In this document: piece after piece, positions 44,768 through 54,548 of the stretch
Layout: every line of letters begins with the position of its first letter
Numbering within the stretch: position 1 is the first letter of the stretch
Origin: Psychrobacter pygoscelis
GTDB taxonomy: Bacteria > Pseudomonadota > Gammaproteobacteria > Pseudomonadales > Moraxellaceae
Direction: 5' to 3'
Assembly: GCF_004335015.1 (NCBI RefSeq)
Contig: NZ_RQRU01000007.1
Span: 6,352-70,351, forward strand
Length of the DNA: 64,000 bases
Made by a program: the position numbers and the translations under genes
Notes under the pieces: generated by a model
The model's input: only the letters and a program-made list of their open reading frames with translations
Told to the model about the DNA's origin: nothing
Database searches by the model: none

Positions 44768-46642
44768 ATGAGCTTATTACCATTAACCTTTATTTTTCCG
44801 CTCATTGGCTTTTTGATATTAGCCTTTATGCGTGACCGCTTGAGTGAGCAGGCCGCCACCTTTGTCGGTGTCGGTAGTATGGGGCTATCGGCGCTATGTG
44901 CTTTTGTCGCCTCTTACACTTATCTGATGACTTATGATGCGGGTTCGGTGGTCAATTTACCACTGTGGACTTGGCTTCAGGTTGGCGACTTTGCGCCAAG
45001 ATTTGGTCTTAGCTTTGATGGATTGGCGTTAACGATGACCGGGGTGATTACCGGTGTGGGCTTTTTGATTCATCTATTTGCTTCTTGGTATATGAAAGGT
45101 GAGACAGGCTTTGCACGCTTTTTTAGCTACATGAATCTATTCGTCGCTAGTATGCTGCTGCTGGTTTTGGCTGATAACTTATTGCTGTTATATCTCGGCT
45201 GGGAAGGCGTGGGTATTTGCTCTTATTTACTCATTGGTTTTTATTTCCACGACCGAGCCAATGGCCGCGCGGCGATGAAGGCTTTTACCGTGACACGGGT
45301 AGGGGATGTTTTTTTAGCTTTTGGCTTGTTTTTATTATTCCGCGAATTCGCCACTTTAAATATTCAACAGATCATTACTCAAGCGCCGCAGATGTTTGAG
45401 GTGAATAATCCAACACTTATCCTTGCGACCACTATGCTTGTTGGTGGTGCCATGGGTAAGTCAGCGCAGTTGCCACTGCATACTTGGCTTGCTGATGCGA
45501 TGGCGGGACCTACGCCTGTGTCGGCACTGATCCACGCTGCTACCATGGTGACCGCTGGGGTTTATCTAATAGCGCGAATGCATCCTTTATTTGAGCTGAC
45601 ACCAGGTATTTTATTATATTGGGTCGGCGCAGTAGGGGCGTTAACACTAGTAGTCGCTGGATTCTGCGCGCTGGCACAGACTGATATCAAGCGTATCTTG
45701 GCCTATTCAACAATGAGCCAGATTGGCTACATGTTCTTAGCGCTAGGCGTTGGTGCTTGGCATGGGGCAATCTTTCATTTAATGACTCATGCTTTTTTTA
45801 AAGCCTTGCTGTTCTTATCGTCAGGTGCGGTGATTTTAGCGGTTCATCATGAGCAAAACATCTTTAAGATGGGCGGGTTACGCCATAAGATTCCACTAGT
45901 GTTCTGGTGCTTTATTATTGGTGGCGGTGCGCTAGCGGCTATTCCTTGGGTGACGGTCGGTTTTTACTCTAAAGAAGCGATTCTTTGGGAGACTTATGCC
46001 ACCGGTCATCAGGTGCTGTTCTATATGGGTGTATTCGGTGCGTTTTTGACGGCGCTATATACTTTCCGCATGATTTGGTTCACGTTCTTTGGCGAAGAGA
46101 AGACCCATGCCCATAAGCTATCTGGGGTGTCCTATTGGCTGCCACTGAGTGTATTGTTGGTGCTATCGACAGCAGTAGGTGCGCTTATTGTACCGCCGCT
46201 ACATGGCGTCTTGCCTGAAAGCGTTGGTCATCTGATGGAGCTATCTGGCGACGCGCACGGTAAGCACACCGCAGAGCTGATCGCCATGGGCGCTATGGCT
46301 GCAGGTCTAGTGCTGGCGTTCTTATTATATGTACTGAATAAAGGCCGAGTGCTGACTAGCTTTAAACAATCGAGCATTGGTGGTGCACTCTATCATTGGT
46401 GCTATCACGGTCTCGGCTTTGATGCATTGTATGACCTTATCTTCGTCAAGCCCTTCTTAATGATAGGTCGACTGCTAAAATCTGACCCGGTGGATAAGAC
46501 ATGGAATATATTGCCAATGATGGTATCAATAGGCAACAAGGCACTGTCTGCCACGCAAACAGGGTCACTTCGAGGCTATGCTGCAAGCTTTGGCTTGGGT
46601 ATGGCAGTACTGCTCGTACTGGTAATGATGACGGTGGTGTAA
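44768..46642 (+). CDS. nuoL: NADH-quinone oxidoreductase subunit L
   Basis: NuoL is the distal antiporter-like proton pump with the lateral helix. Visible are GWEGVGICSYLLIGFYF, TWLADAMAGPTPVSALIHAA and THAFFKALLFLSSGAVI, with many membrane helices. Length 624 is normal (E. coli 613). It follows nuoK by four bases. Confidence 0.96.
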   Translation: MSLLPLTFIFPLIGFLILAFMRDRLSEQAATFVGVGSMGLSALCAFVASYTYLMTYDAGSVVNLPLWTWLQVGDFAPRFGLSFDGLALTMTGVITGVGFLIHLFASWYMKGETGFARFFSYMNLFVASMLLLVLADNLLLLYLGWEGVGICSYLLIGFYFHDRANGRAAMKAFTVTRVGDVFLAFGLFLLFREFATLNIQQIITQAPQMFEVNNPTLILATTMLVGGAMGKSAQLPLHTWLADAMAGPTPVSALIHAATMVTAGVYLIARMHPLFELTPGILLYWVGAVGALTLVVAGFCALAQTDIKRILAYSTMSQIGYMFLALGVGAWHGAIFHLMTHAFFKALLFLSSGAVILAVHHEQNIFKMGGLRHKIPLVFWCFIIGGGALAAIPWVTVGFYSKEAILWETYATGHQVLFYMGVFGAFLTALYTFRMIWFTFFGEEKTHAHKLSGVSYWLPLSVLLVLSTAVGALIVPPLHGVLPESVGHLMELSGDAHGKHTAELIAMGAMAAGLVLAFLLYVLNKGRVLTSFKQSSIGGALYHWCYHGLGFDALYDLIFVKPFLMIGRLLKSDPVDKTWNILPMMVSIGNKALSATQTGSLRGYAASFGLGMAVLLVLVMMTVV

Positions 46643-46643
46643 G

Positions 46644-48452
46644 ATGACAGAGTTTCAACAAGTATGGCAACTGCCCGCCTTAATTGCTGTGCCCTTTATT
46701 GCAGGCTTATTATGCTGGCTGGTAGAGAAGCTTAATACTCGCTTGCCGCGTTGGATTGCCCTCATTGGTATGATAATTACCTTTGGTTTGACGATTCAGC
46801 TATGGCAGGCTGGTACTTTTGCTGGAATGAGCGAGCAAGTGATCGCTCCGACAGCTGCGACGCCTTGGATGGCTGAGTATATGCTGCCATGGATACCTAG
46901 CTTTGGTATCAGCTTTCATTTGGCTATGGATGGTATGTCGCTATTGATGGTCGCTTTGACTGCCTTATTAGGTATTATGGCAGTTGGCTGCTCGTGGAAT
47001 GAAATTCAGCGCCGAGTTGGCTTTTTTCATCTTAATTTACTATGGAGTCTTGGCGGCGTCATTGGGGTATTTTTGGCCATTGATATGTTCTTATTCTTCT
47101 TCTTTTGGGAGATGATGCTGGTCCCTATCTACTTCTTGATTGCTATTTGGGGTCACGATGCTATAGGCGGTAAGACTAAAGAATACGCGGCAACCAAGTT
47201 CTTTATCTATACTCAGGCCTCGGGTCTTATCATGTTGGTCGGAATCTTAATTCTGGTCATCCTTAACTTTTTTCAGACCGGACAAGCCAGTTTTAACTAC
47301 GAAGATTTATTACAGACCCAGCTTGGTGATTGGGAATATCCATTGATGTTGTGCTTTTTTATCGGCTTCGCGGTCAAGCTGCCTATTATGCCTTTTCACG
47401 GCTGGCTGCCTGATGCCCATGCTCAGGCGCCGACCGCAGGTTCGGTGGATTTGGCCGGTATTCTTATTAAAACGGCGGCTTATGGCTTAATTCGATTCGT
47501 CCTGCCGTTATTTCCCAACGCCTCCCAAGACTTTGCCCCGATTGCGATGACTCTAGGGACGATTGGTATCTTTTATGGCGCATGGCTGGCCTTTATGCAG
47601 ACCGATGTTAAGCGGTTATTGGCTTACACCAGTGTCTCGCATATGGGCTTTGTGGTACTGGCTATCTATGCCGGAACGCTGCTCAGTCTACAAGGGCTAA
47701 TGATCCAGATGTTGGCACATGGCCTCAGCTCTGCTGCGTTATTTATCATGGCAGGTCAGCTATATGAGCGTATGCATACTCGTGATCTGCGCTTGATGGG
47801 CGGCATGTGGGGCGAGTTTCGTTATTATGCGCCGATGCTAATGTTCTTCTGCGCAGCGCTACTGGGGATCCCTGGTACTGGTAACTTCATTGGAGAGTTC
47901 TTGATATTAATGGGGGCTTTTGCCCAGTACCCGCTATTTGTCATTTTAGCGACCACCAGCTTGGTGGTAGCAGGGCTGTATTCGCTTATCCTGATTCATA
48001 AAGCGCTATTTGGTGACAACGATGTTAAGCAAATCGCTGCCAATCAAGCACGTGCTCATGCGCGGCATGAAGCGCAACGTGAAAAGCATGATTCAGGAGC
48101 GCTGCATCCTAGTGCAGCTCAGCAGGTAGCTGGTACAGAATTTAAGCTTAATAGCGCCTATCGATCGCGTCATTCCTCTCATGAGGTGGCCGCAATGAAT
48201 ACGGCATCGACTGCGCCGAATGCTACGTTAATCACTGAGCCGGCCCCTACTGTCCGTGTCCGTGATTTGGGCAAACGTGAGCTGTCTTTATTACTTGTTT
48301 TAGCTGCTGGATTGGTATGGCTTGGTCTTTATCCGCAGCATGTGCTGGATACATCAAGTCAAGCCATGCAGTGGATTAATAATGCTTATGTCTATAGTGA
48401 AGTCTCACAATTAGAGCAGACGCAATCTCTTGGTGCGATGGAGGCACGTTAA
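46644..48452 (+). CDS. nuoM: NADH-quinone oxidoreductase subunit M, with loop insertion
   Basis: NuoM is an antiporter-like proton-pumping subunit. The core shows FFWEMMLVPIYFLIAIWG, GWLPDAHAQAPTAGSV and DVKRLLAYTSVSHMGFV. Between the helices before and after the loop, residues about 457-537 form a polar, His/Ala/Gln-rich insertion where E. coli NuoM has about 15 residues; the last helix resumes at LLLVLAAGLVWLGLYPQ. Length 602 against 509 in E. coli. Confidence 0.95.
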   Translation: MTEFQQVWQLPALIAVPFIAGLLCWLVEKLNTRLPRWIALIGMIITFGLTIQLWQAGTFAGMSEQVIAPTAATPWMAEYMLPWIPSFGISFHLAMDGMSLLMVALTALLGIMAVGCSWNEIQRRVGFFHLNLLWSLGGVIGVFLAIDMFLFFFFWEMMLVPIYFLIAIWGHDAIGGKTKEYAATKFFIYTQASGLIMLVGILILVILNFFQTGQASFNYEDLLQTQLGDWEYPLMLCFFIGFAVKLPIMPFHGWLPDAHAQAPTAGSVDLAGILIKTAAYGLIRFVLPLFPNASQDFAPIAMTLGTIGIFYGAWLAFMQTDVKRLLAYTSVSHMGFVVLAIYAGTLLSLQGLMIQMLAHGLSSAALFIMAGQLYERMHTRDLRLMGGMWGEFRYYAPMLMFFCAALLGIPGTGNFIGEFLILMGAFAQYPLFVILATTSLVVAGLYSLILIHKALFGDNDVKQIAANQARAHARHEAQREKHDSGALHPSAAQQVAGTEFKLNSAYRSRHSSHEVAAMNTASTAPNATLITEPAPTVRVRDLGKRELSLLLVLAAGLVWLGLYPQHVLDTSSQAMQWINNAYVYSEVSQLEQTQSLGAMEAR

Positions 48453-48455
48453 GTC

Positions 48456-49946
48456 ATGAGTGAATTAATGATGAATGATTTGATGAGGCTTGCGCCTTTT
48501 GCACCGATACTCGCAGTGGTGATGACTATCTTATTTGTGATGCTGGCTATTGCCTCTAGACGCTCACATTTTATCACCGGCACCATTAGTGTCATCGGGT
48601 TAAATGTCGGTCTAGGCATATTGTTGGCACAAATGTGGGGGTTTGGAGAGTTGCAGTTGACCCCTGCGCAGATGGTGGTCGCTAGCGAACAGCTATTCGT
48701 CATCGACCACTTCGCCCAGTTTAATATGATGGTAGTGCTGGTTGCAGCATTAGCTTGTTGCACACTGTCTTATGCTTATCTATCGACGCTAAAAGACAAT
48801 AAAGATGAGCTGTATTTGCTGATGCTATTGTCTACGGCCGGTGCGATGTTTATGGTATCCGCGCAGCATATGGCGTCATTCTTTATGAGTCTTGAGCTGC
48901 TATCAGTACCGCTATATGGCATGCTGGCGTATACCTTTATGCGAGAGCGCTCTTTGGAGTCGGGACTGAAGTATTTGGTACTGTCAGCGACCGCTTCTGC
49001 CACTCTACTAATGGGTATGGCACTTATCTATGCTGAGACTGGTACGCTGCATTTTAGAGAGATTAGTACGGTGTTACCGGCGTTATTTGCCTCGCCGTTG
49101 GTGATCGCTGGGTCGGCGCTGATGATATTTGCTGTCGCCTTTAAACTGTCTGCCGCGCCCTTCCATGCTTGGACACCTGACGTCTATGAAGGTGCACCAG
49201 CACCAGTTGCGACGTTTTTGGCCTCTGTTAGTAAAGTCGCCATGATGGCTTTGGTAGTTCGTTTCCTAATTGGTTCTGAATTATTGGCATTAGCGTCTGT
49301 GCAGCTGTTACTGATGGTCATCGCTGCCTTATCTATCTTAGTGGGTAACTTATTGGCAGTGCGTCAGACCAATCTCAAGCGACTGCTCGGCTATTCATCT
49401 ATAGCGCATATGGGCTACGTGCTGATTGCACTTGTCAGTATCGGCGCTGAAGCACAAAGAACGGCTTCCTTGTACATGGCAGTCTATGCGATGACTTCAA
49501 TTGGGGCGTTTGGGGTAGTGACGTTGATGTCTAGCCCATATCGCGCTAGTGGTGAAGCAGGTGAGCTTATACACTATCATGGGCTATTTTGGCGTCGTCC
49601 AGTATTGACTGCTGTCATGACCATTATGATGTTATCACTGGCTGGTATTCCGTTAACTGCAGGCTTTATTAGTAAGCTCTTTGCCGTACTGGCAGCCGTT
49701 CAGGGTCAGCAGTGGTTCCTCGCAGCGATGATTATCATTGGTAGTGCTATTGGCTTATACTATTATCTACGCGTTATGCTGACGTTGTTCAAACGACCTA
49801 AGAAGTTTATCGAGTATGATGCGACTTGGCATTGGGGCATTGGTGCTGGTGGTATCATGATTATGGCAGTGACACTGCTGGTGGTGTACTTTGGTATCTT
49901 GCCAAACAGTCTTATCGAGTGGACCTCGTTTGCACTAATTTGGTAG
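48456..49946 (+). CDS. nuoN: NADH-quinone oxidoreductase subunit N
   Basis: NuoN is the third antiporter-like membrane subunit. It has SLELLSVPLYGMLAYTFM, FHAWTPDVYEGAPAPVATF and NLKRLLGYSSIAHMGYVL. Length 496 is normal, with no insertion. It is the last nuo gene and is followed by a terminator at 50023. Confidence 0.96.
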   Translation: MSELMMNDLMRLAPFAPILAVVMTILFVMLAIASRRSHFITGTISVIGLNVGLGILLAQMWGFGELQLTPAQMVVASEQLFVIDHFAQFNMMVVLVAALACCTLSYAYLSTLKDNKDELYLLMLLSTAGAMFMVSAQHMASFFMSLELLSVPLYGMLAYTFMRERSLESGLKYLVLSATASATLLMGMALIYAETGTLHFREISTVLPALFASPLVIAGSALMIFAVAFKLSAAPFHAWTPDVYEGAPAPVATFLASVSKVAMMALVVRFLIGSELLALASVQLLLMVIAALSILVGNLLAVRQTNLKRLLGYSSIAHMGYVLIALVSIGAEAQRTASLYMAVYAMTSIGAFGVVTLMSSPYRASGEAGELIHYHGLFWRRPVLTAVMTIMMLSLAGIPLTAGFISKLFAVLAAVQGQQWFLAAMIIIGSAIGLYYYLRVMLTLFKRPKKFIEYDATWHWGIGAGGIMIMAVTLLVVYFGILPNSLIEWTSFALIW

Positions 49947-50022
49947 TTAAGTAAGCCTATAGCAATCATGACGTTTATAGGATTGTTAATCAGGTATTAG
50001 TATCTTAATTTATAAGCTTAAT

Positions 50023-50057
50023 CAGCCCCACGTTATGTTACGCTTGGGGCTGTTTTT
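50023..50057 (+). terminator. Terminator of the nuo operon
   Basis: CAGCCCCA/TGGGGCTG stem around a 14-base loop with a T5 run, 76 bases after nuoN. Confidence 0.8.
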
Positions 50058-50222
50058 ATGAATAAGACAAGGGCGAGCTTGGCGTATAGCACTCAGGTCT
50101 TGATATTATGGTTGCTTTATACCTAGTTTGAGGCGATTTTAGCCGTCAATTACCTTAATATTTATATATTCAACAGGCCCTATTATCTTTAGACATGCTA
50201 TCAATATTTAAGAAGAGTAGTT

Positions 50223-51050
50223 ATGAGTGATTCGATTCAACCTGTCAAAGTATTGAGCAAGACCACGTGGACACCGACGTTATTTAGCTTTACGGTGACG
50301 CGGCCGGAGAGCTTTAAGTTTACGGCCGGTCAATTTGTACGATTGGGTGTTAACCCTAGTAAGCTAATGGTCTATAAAAATAAAGAAAGACAAGTTGATG
50401 ATTCAGATAATCCCGTCAATGAAGATATCTTTCGTGCCTATTCGATTGTCTCATCGCCCTTTGATGAAGAGCTGGAGTTCTTCTCAATTGTCATTCCTGA
50501 TGGGGCATTCACTTCACAGCTACAGCATTTACAAGTGGGGGATGAGCTACTATTAAAGACCACGCCATTTGGCTTCTTGACCCTAGCCAGGTATCAAAAA
50601 CCGCTACCTAAAGACTTATGGTTACTGGCGACCGGCACGGGATTAGCCCCATTTTTATCTATGCTGCAAGACTTGCAAACTTGGCAAGATTACGACAATA
50701 TTATCTTAGCTTATAGCGCTCGAACTAAGTCAGAGCTGGCCTACGTTGAGCGTATTCAGCAGATTACTGAGGACTTCACCAGCTTGGTGGACAATCCAGC
50801 TAAGTTTACTTTTGTGCCTATTGTCACTCGTGAGTCTGTCGAGGGGGCATTAACTGAACGCTTGCCTAAATTGCTCCTTGACGGCACATTACAGCGTCAT
50901 GTGGGGCTGGAGCTAGACCCTGAAAGTACGCACATTATGCTGTGTGGTAATCCAGATATGGTAGAGGACACCAAAGAAGCGCTTAAGTCTCTAGGACTAA
51001 CGATGAATCGGCGCGGTGAAGGCAATATTGCGGTGGAGAACTATTGGTAG
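50223..51050 (+). CDS. fpr: Ferredoxin/flavodoxin-NADP+ reductase
   Basis: Fpr moves electrons between NADPH and ferredoxin or flavodoxin. The FAD-binding RAYSIVSSP and the NADP-binding GTGLAPFLSML are visible, and the C-terminus ends ENYW with the aromatic residue that stacks on the flavin. Length 275, slightly above E. coli Fpr (248). AAGAAGAG precedes the ATG. Confidence 0.92.
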   Translation: MSDSIQPVKVLSKTTWTPTLFSFTVTRPESFKFTAGQFVRLGVNPSKLMVYKNKERQVDDSDNPVNEDIFRAYSIVSSPFDEELEFFSIVIPDGAFTSQLQHLQVGDELLLKTTPFGFLTLARYQKPLPKDLWLLATGTGLAPFLSMLQDLQTWQDYDNIILAYSARTKSELAYVERIQQITEDFTSLVDNPAKFTFVPIVTRESVEGALTERLPKLLLDGTLQRHVGLELDPESTHIMLCGNPDMVEDTKEALKSLGLTMNRRGEGNIAVENYW

Positions 51051-51104
51051 CATATACCACTGTTTCTTTTTAGCAAGAGTCTTAGCAAGGGCAACCTGTG
51101 CCAA

Positions 51105-51127
51105 CCCTTCCTTCGAAATAGGAAGGG
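51105..51127. terminator. Hairpin between convergent genes
   Basis: CCCTTCCT/AGGAAGGG with a 7-base loop, lying between fpr and the minus-strand gene at 51142. There is no clear T run, so it is only a possible terminator for either strand. Confidence 0.35.
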
Positions 51128-51141
51128 GGCGTAATACTGAA

Positions 51142-51909
51142 TTAGGCTTCTTGGCTTGGGTCAGTGGCATCGCTGACGGGATTGATGGGGCCTTTCATTA
51201 GCTCAGGCTCTGGGTCATCTTTATCGCTTAAGATATTGTCGCCTTCACTGACTGAGATAAGATCACGGTAGTTAACTTGCGTCTTTAAGATAAGCTGCTC
51301 TTCTTCAACTTTACCGTAGTTGACTTGGACTTTGTGCAGCGCGGTCATGATCTTTTTATTCTTTTTGAGCCAACGATGAATATCAAGGTAGATGATATTG
51401 TCTTTGGGCCGAGCGATATTAATATAGCTTAAAATAAAGCCTAGCGGGTCTTTTTTGAGGACGCTATGGTAGAACCAAATGGCAAGCTTGATACCTTGAC
51501 GCTTGATAAATGACTCACAGCGTAGATTCAACACATCGGTATAAGTCTTTTGCGCGAAGACAAAGCGTTGAACATTACGGTCAAGCTGTGCATGGACCAA
51601 GCCAAAGTTACTGGCAACCTCTGCATAAATACCAGCGGCATTTACCGTACAGTAAAGGCGGAACCAGTCGTCATGCAGCTCAACACGCAGCTCTAATATT
51701 GCCCCTACATTATCTGTGACAAACTTCTGCAAAGCATCATTGATCTGCTTTTGGCTGACCGGAAGGGAGAATTCGTCTTCTACCACATTGGTCGCTTTGT
51801 TATACCACTGCTTTAAAGTCTGGGTAAAACCGCCCCAAGTGTCACTAAAGCTTTCAGAGAAGCGAAAGCCAACACTATCAGAAAATTGATCAAAATCGCT
51901 CAAGCTCAT
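51142..51909 (-). CDS. Conserved-looking protein of unknown function, 255 residues
   Basis: I do not recognise this family. The protein starts MSLSDFDQFSDSVGFRF and is soluble: no signal peptide or clear membrane helix. It has a mixed charged/aromatic make-up (WFRLYCTVNAAGIYAEVAS, IYLDIHRWLKKNKKIM) and an acidic, disordered C-terminal 35 residues with DKDDPEPE. The long frame, a start with no rival and codon use like its neighbours suggest a real gene. It is convergent with fpr and transcribed away from tonB. Confidence 0.75.
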   Translation of the reverse strand: MSLSDFDQFSDSVGFRFSESFSDTWGGFTQTLKQWYNKATNVVEDEFSLPVSQKQINDALQKFVTDNVGAILELRVELHDDWFRLYCTVNAAGIYAEVASNFGLVHAQLDRNVQRFVFAQKTYTDVLNLRCESFIKRQGIKLAIWFYHSVLKKDPLGFILSYINIARPKDNIIYLDIHRWLKKNKKIMTALHKVQVNYGKVEEEQLILKTQVNYRDLISVSEGDNILSDKDDPEPELMKGPINPVSDATDPSQEA

Positions 51910-52284
51910 TGTCCTTATGCATCATTATAATGCGGCTATAAAGTAGGCTAGTACCAATTAATGGCAATCGACTGGCAAAGATAGAAGCTATTGTAGCAAA
52001 TTTTATTTACACGTCGAGCACTATCGTTATGTGGTTGTGTGACTTCAATGGCAATGGTCAGCTGTAGTATCATTCTTGTAGGATAGCGCATAGGATTGTG
52101 CTATGGGATTGAATAGAATGGGAAAATAAGATAGGCTGCACCATTGAGTGAGGTAAGATGATTTGACCTTATTGCGGTATCTTTAAGTGCTTATTTATTA
52201 GCGGCTTATCTAAGTCTAAGGCTCACCCAAATGCAGTGCCCAGCAGTTTCAAGTGGCAACAATACTCTATAATCTATTAGAAGT
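51910..52284. other. Divergent spacer upstream of the TonB-like gene
   Basis: I see no gene, repeat or convincing promoter in these 375 bases. It must carry the promoters of the 255-residue protein gene and of the TonB-like gene. Confidence 0.4.
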
Positions 52285-53175
52285 ATGATGACCCAAACCA
52301 ATAATACTCAACACCGCCGCGCTTTAGCAGTGCTAGCAAAGCAAGATATGACCATGTTAGTGGCGATTATCATTGCTGTCACTGCTCATGCGCTATTGAT
52401 ATTCGGAGTGAGCTTCTCAACAAATAAAGACCCCGCTGCTATGGTGCAAGATGTGGCCAAGGTATTGAGTGATAATATGGAGCTCAATAAGGATGCCAAA
52501 TATATCGCCAATGCTTCGCAGGTAGGGGGCGGCGAGGTGCGCCAGCAACTGCGTCAAGAGAGTAAGCAGATCAGTCCAATGAGCGATCAGCAGATGCAAG
52601 AGACTCAAGATGTCATCAATCTTGATTCGCAAGTACGTCCGCAGCAAGCGCAGCAGAGCTATCTGCACACCACATTGAGCTGGCGTGATGCGGAGGTGGA
52701 TGAGAATAACGACAATGAAAAACTATCAAATGACCTGATGGCTCAAGAGAAACGGCTACGTAAACAGATAGCCACCTTAGAGGCGCAGCTGTCTCAACGC
52801 GAGCAGGTATTCGCCACTAAGTCCAAGGTTGTGACTGTCGATGGTAACTCAACGACCAAAGGTGATATGGTAGAGTATGTCGAGCAGTTTCGTCATCAGG
52901 TCGAGCAGGTGGGCAATCAATATTATCCGCCGCAAGCACTGGCGCAAGGTATCACCGGAGAGGTGCGACTGATGGTCATTATCAAGCCCAATGGCTATGT
53001 AAAAGCCATTCGACTGCTAGAGTCATCAGGGTCGGTGATCTTGGATGAGGCGGCAAAACAGTCGGTCCGTGAGGCCGCGCCGTTTGGTAAGTTCACGGCT
53101 GAGATGAAAGACGTTGCTGAGCTGCGGCTTATTCGAACTTATCGCTATAGTGATACTGTCGAGGTAACTTTTTAG
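52285..53175 (+). CDS. TonB-family protein resembling TonB3
   Basis: TonB proteins couple inner-membrane energy to outer-membrane events. One helix at about 23-43 contains the conserved His (VTAHALLIFGV). The C-terminal domain (about 200-296) has YYPPQALAQGITGEVRLMV and ends RTYRYSDTVEVTF. The usual Pro-rich spacer is missing; in its place are Gln-rich and coiled-coil stretches (LRKQIATLEAQLSQREQVF). This build recalls Pseudomonas TonB3 (PA0406), linked to twitching motility, rather than siderophore TonB. No exbB or exbD is adjacent. Confidence 0.8.
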   Translation: MMTQTNNTQHRRALAVLAKQDMTMLVAIIIAVTAHALLIFGVSFSTNKDPAAMVQDVAKVLSDNMELNKDAKYIANASQVGGGEVRQQLRQESKQISPMSDQQMQETQDVINLDSQVRPQQAQQSYLHTTLSWRDAEVDENNDNEKLSNDLMAQEKRLRKQIATLEAQLSQREQVFATKSKVVTVDGNSTTKGDMVEYVEQFRHQVEQVGNQYYPPQALAQGITGEVRLMVIIKPNGYVKAIRLLESSGSVILDEAAKQSVREAAPFGKFTAEMKDVAELRLIRTYRYSDTVEVTF

Positions 53176-53666
53176 ACTGACTGTCTAAATGACTGTCTGA
53201 CTAGCTAAGCCTAAGCTGGCTAGCTATTGCCTAGGACTTATTGTTAATTGATGGTAATAGAGTTTCATGGGTAAAAGTTGCTATATTTACCCTATATTCT
53301 GCCCTTAAATACAGTCAATCCTATGTAAAACTGCTACGTAAAACCGTCGTTAGTATAAATTTATTGCTAGCAGTCATAAGATGACCAAGGCGTGAGGTGG
53401 GCGTAAATTCATCAATTCATCCCAACGACTTTGGGGCAAATCTAAGATGGATTGACTGTAGTTGACGTATTTATAGTCACCAGCTCTTTGCTTTGATCGA
53501 CAAGACCATGCTGCTTTTATTGTCATAGTTGCACTAATCTCCCGCCTTGCTATCTTGAGCCTATTGATTAATGCTATGGCCATCTCTTAGCCATACGCAC
53601 CTTTTATAAGAGAGTTTATCGTTTATAATTGCGTGCTCATCTCCTTAATGAGAAGTATATAAGCTT
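53176..53666. other. Spacer between the TonB-like gene and mscS
   Basis: An inverted repeat TAGCTA-A-GCC/GGC-T-AGCTA lies at about 53202-53227 without a T run. A minus-strand frame of 69 codons at 53374-53583 has no ribosome site or recognisable family, and I do not call it a gene. Nothing else is evident. Confidence 0.4.
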
Positions 53667-54548
53667 ATGAAAGACCTGAGTCTAATATTCGATATTGAAC
53701 GTATAGTTGCGACTGCGGTAGCGCTGAGTATCAAGTTGGCAGTCGCCATCCTGATATTTGTCATTGGTAAGTGGTTGGTAGAGCGGATTATTAAAGTCGC
53801 TGATAAGATGATGCAGCGCAGCCGCCTAGATGAGACAGTGGCACGTTTTTTGAGCAATATACTCTACGGTATCTTATTGGTCGTCGTTATTATAGCGGCA
53901 TTGGGTCAGCTGGGTGTCAATACCAATTCGATAGTCGCCATCCTTGGCGGTGCTACGGTCGCTATCGGTATCTCTTTAAAGGATCAACTGTCAAACTTTG
54001 CCGCCGGTCTAGTTATCGTCATATTTCGCCCATTTAGTCGGGGTGATTATATCGAGGTAAATGACACTCTAGGTACTGTCGATCTGATTACTATCTTACA
54101 CACGCGGCTTATCACGATTAATAATCATGAGCTGATTATCCCTAACAGTAAAATATCCACCACCGAGGTGATCAACTACACCTCGTTGCCCAATCGCCGG
54201 GTAGATATCACCGTAGGGATTGGCTATAACGATGATATCAAGGTAGCTAAGGACATCATGCTTGCGGTAGCCAGTGAGCACCCACTGGTCTTCAAAGATC
54301 CTGAGCCGTTGGTACGGGTGACCAATCTTGGAGATAGTTCGGTAGATATTACCCTCAATGTGTGGTCGACCAATGGTGATTGGTGGACTGTCAATTGTGA
54401 CTTACTTGAGCATATCAAGGTGGCTATGGATGCGAATAACATTAATATTCCCTTTCCGCAGCGCAGTATTCAGATTGAGGGCTTTGAGAAGCTACTGAGC
54501 AATACCGACACTCAGAGTGCTATATCGCGCCATCTTAATAAGGATTAG
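53667..54548 (+). CDS. mscS: Small-conductance mechanosensitive channel, MscS family
   Basis: MscS-type channels open under membrane tension and protect against osmotic downshock. Helices TM1-TM3 occupy about 10-125. The pore helix is Gly/Ala-rich: GGATVAIGISLKDQLSNFAAG, read in parts, followed by FRPFSRGDYIEV. The beta domain and C-terminal region follow. Length 293 matches E. coli MscS (286). The last 14 bases overlap the end of ybeY on the other strand. Confidence 0.93.
   Translation: MKDLSLIFDIERIVATAVALSIKLAVAILIFVIGKWLVERIIKVADKMMQRSRLDETVARFLSNILYGILLVVVIIAALGQLGVNTNSIVAILGGATVAIGISLKDQLSNFAAGLVIVIFRPFSRGDYIEVNDTLGTVDLITILHTRLITINNHELIIPNSKISTTEVINYTSLPNRRVDITVGIGYNDDIKVAKDIMLAVASEHPLVFKDPEPLVRVTNLGDSSVDITLNVWSTNGDWWTVNCDLLEHIKVAMDANNINIPFPQRSIQIEGFEKLLSNTDTQSAISRHLNKD

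Noticed and set aside
53374..53583. Minus-strand frame of 69 codons in the spacer before mscS.
   Set aside because: No ribosome-binding site, no recognised family and no supporting context; it may be chance or a remnant.
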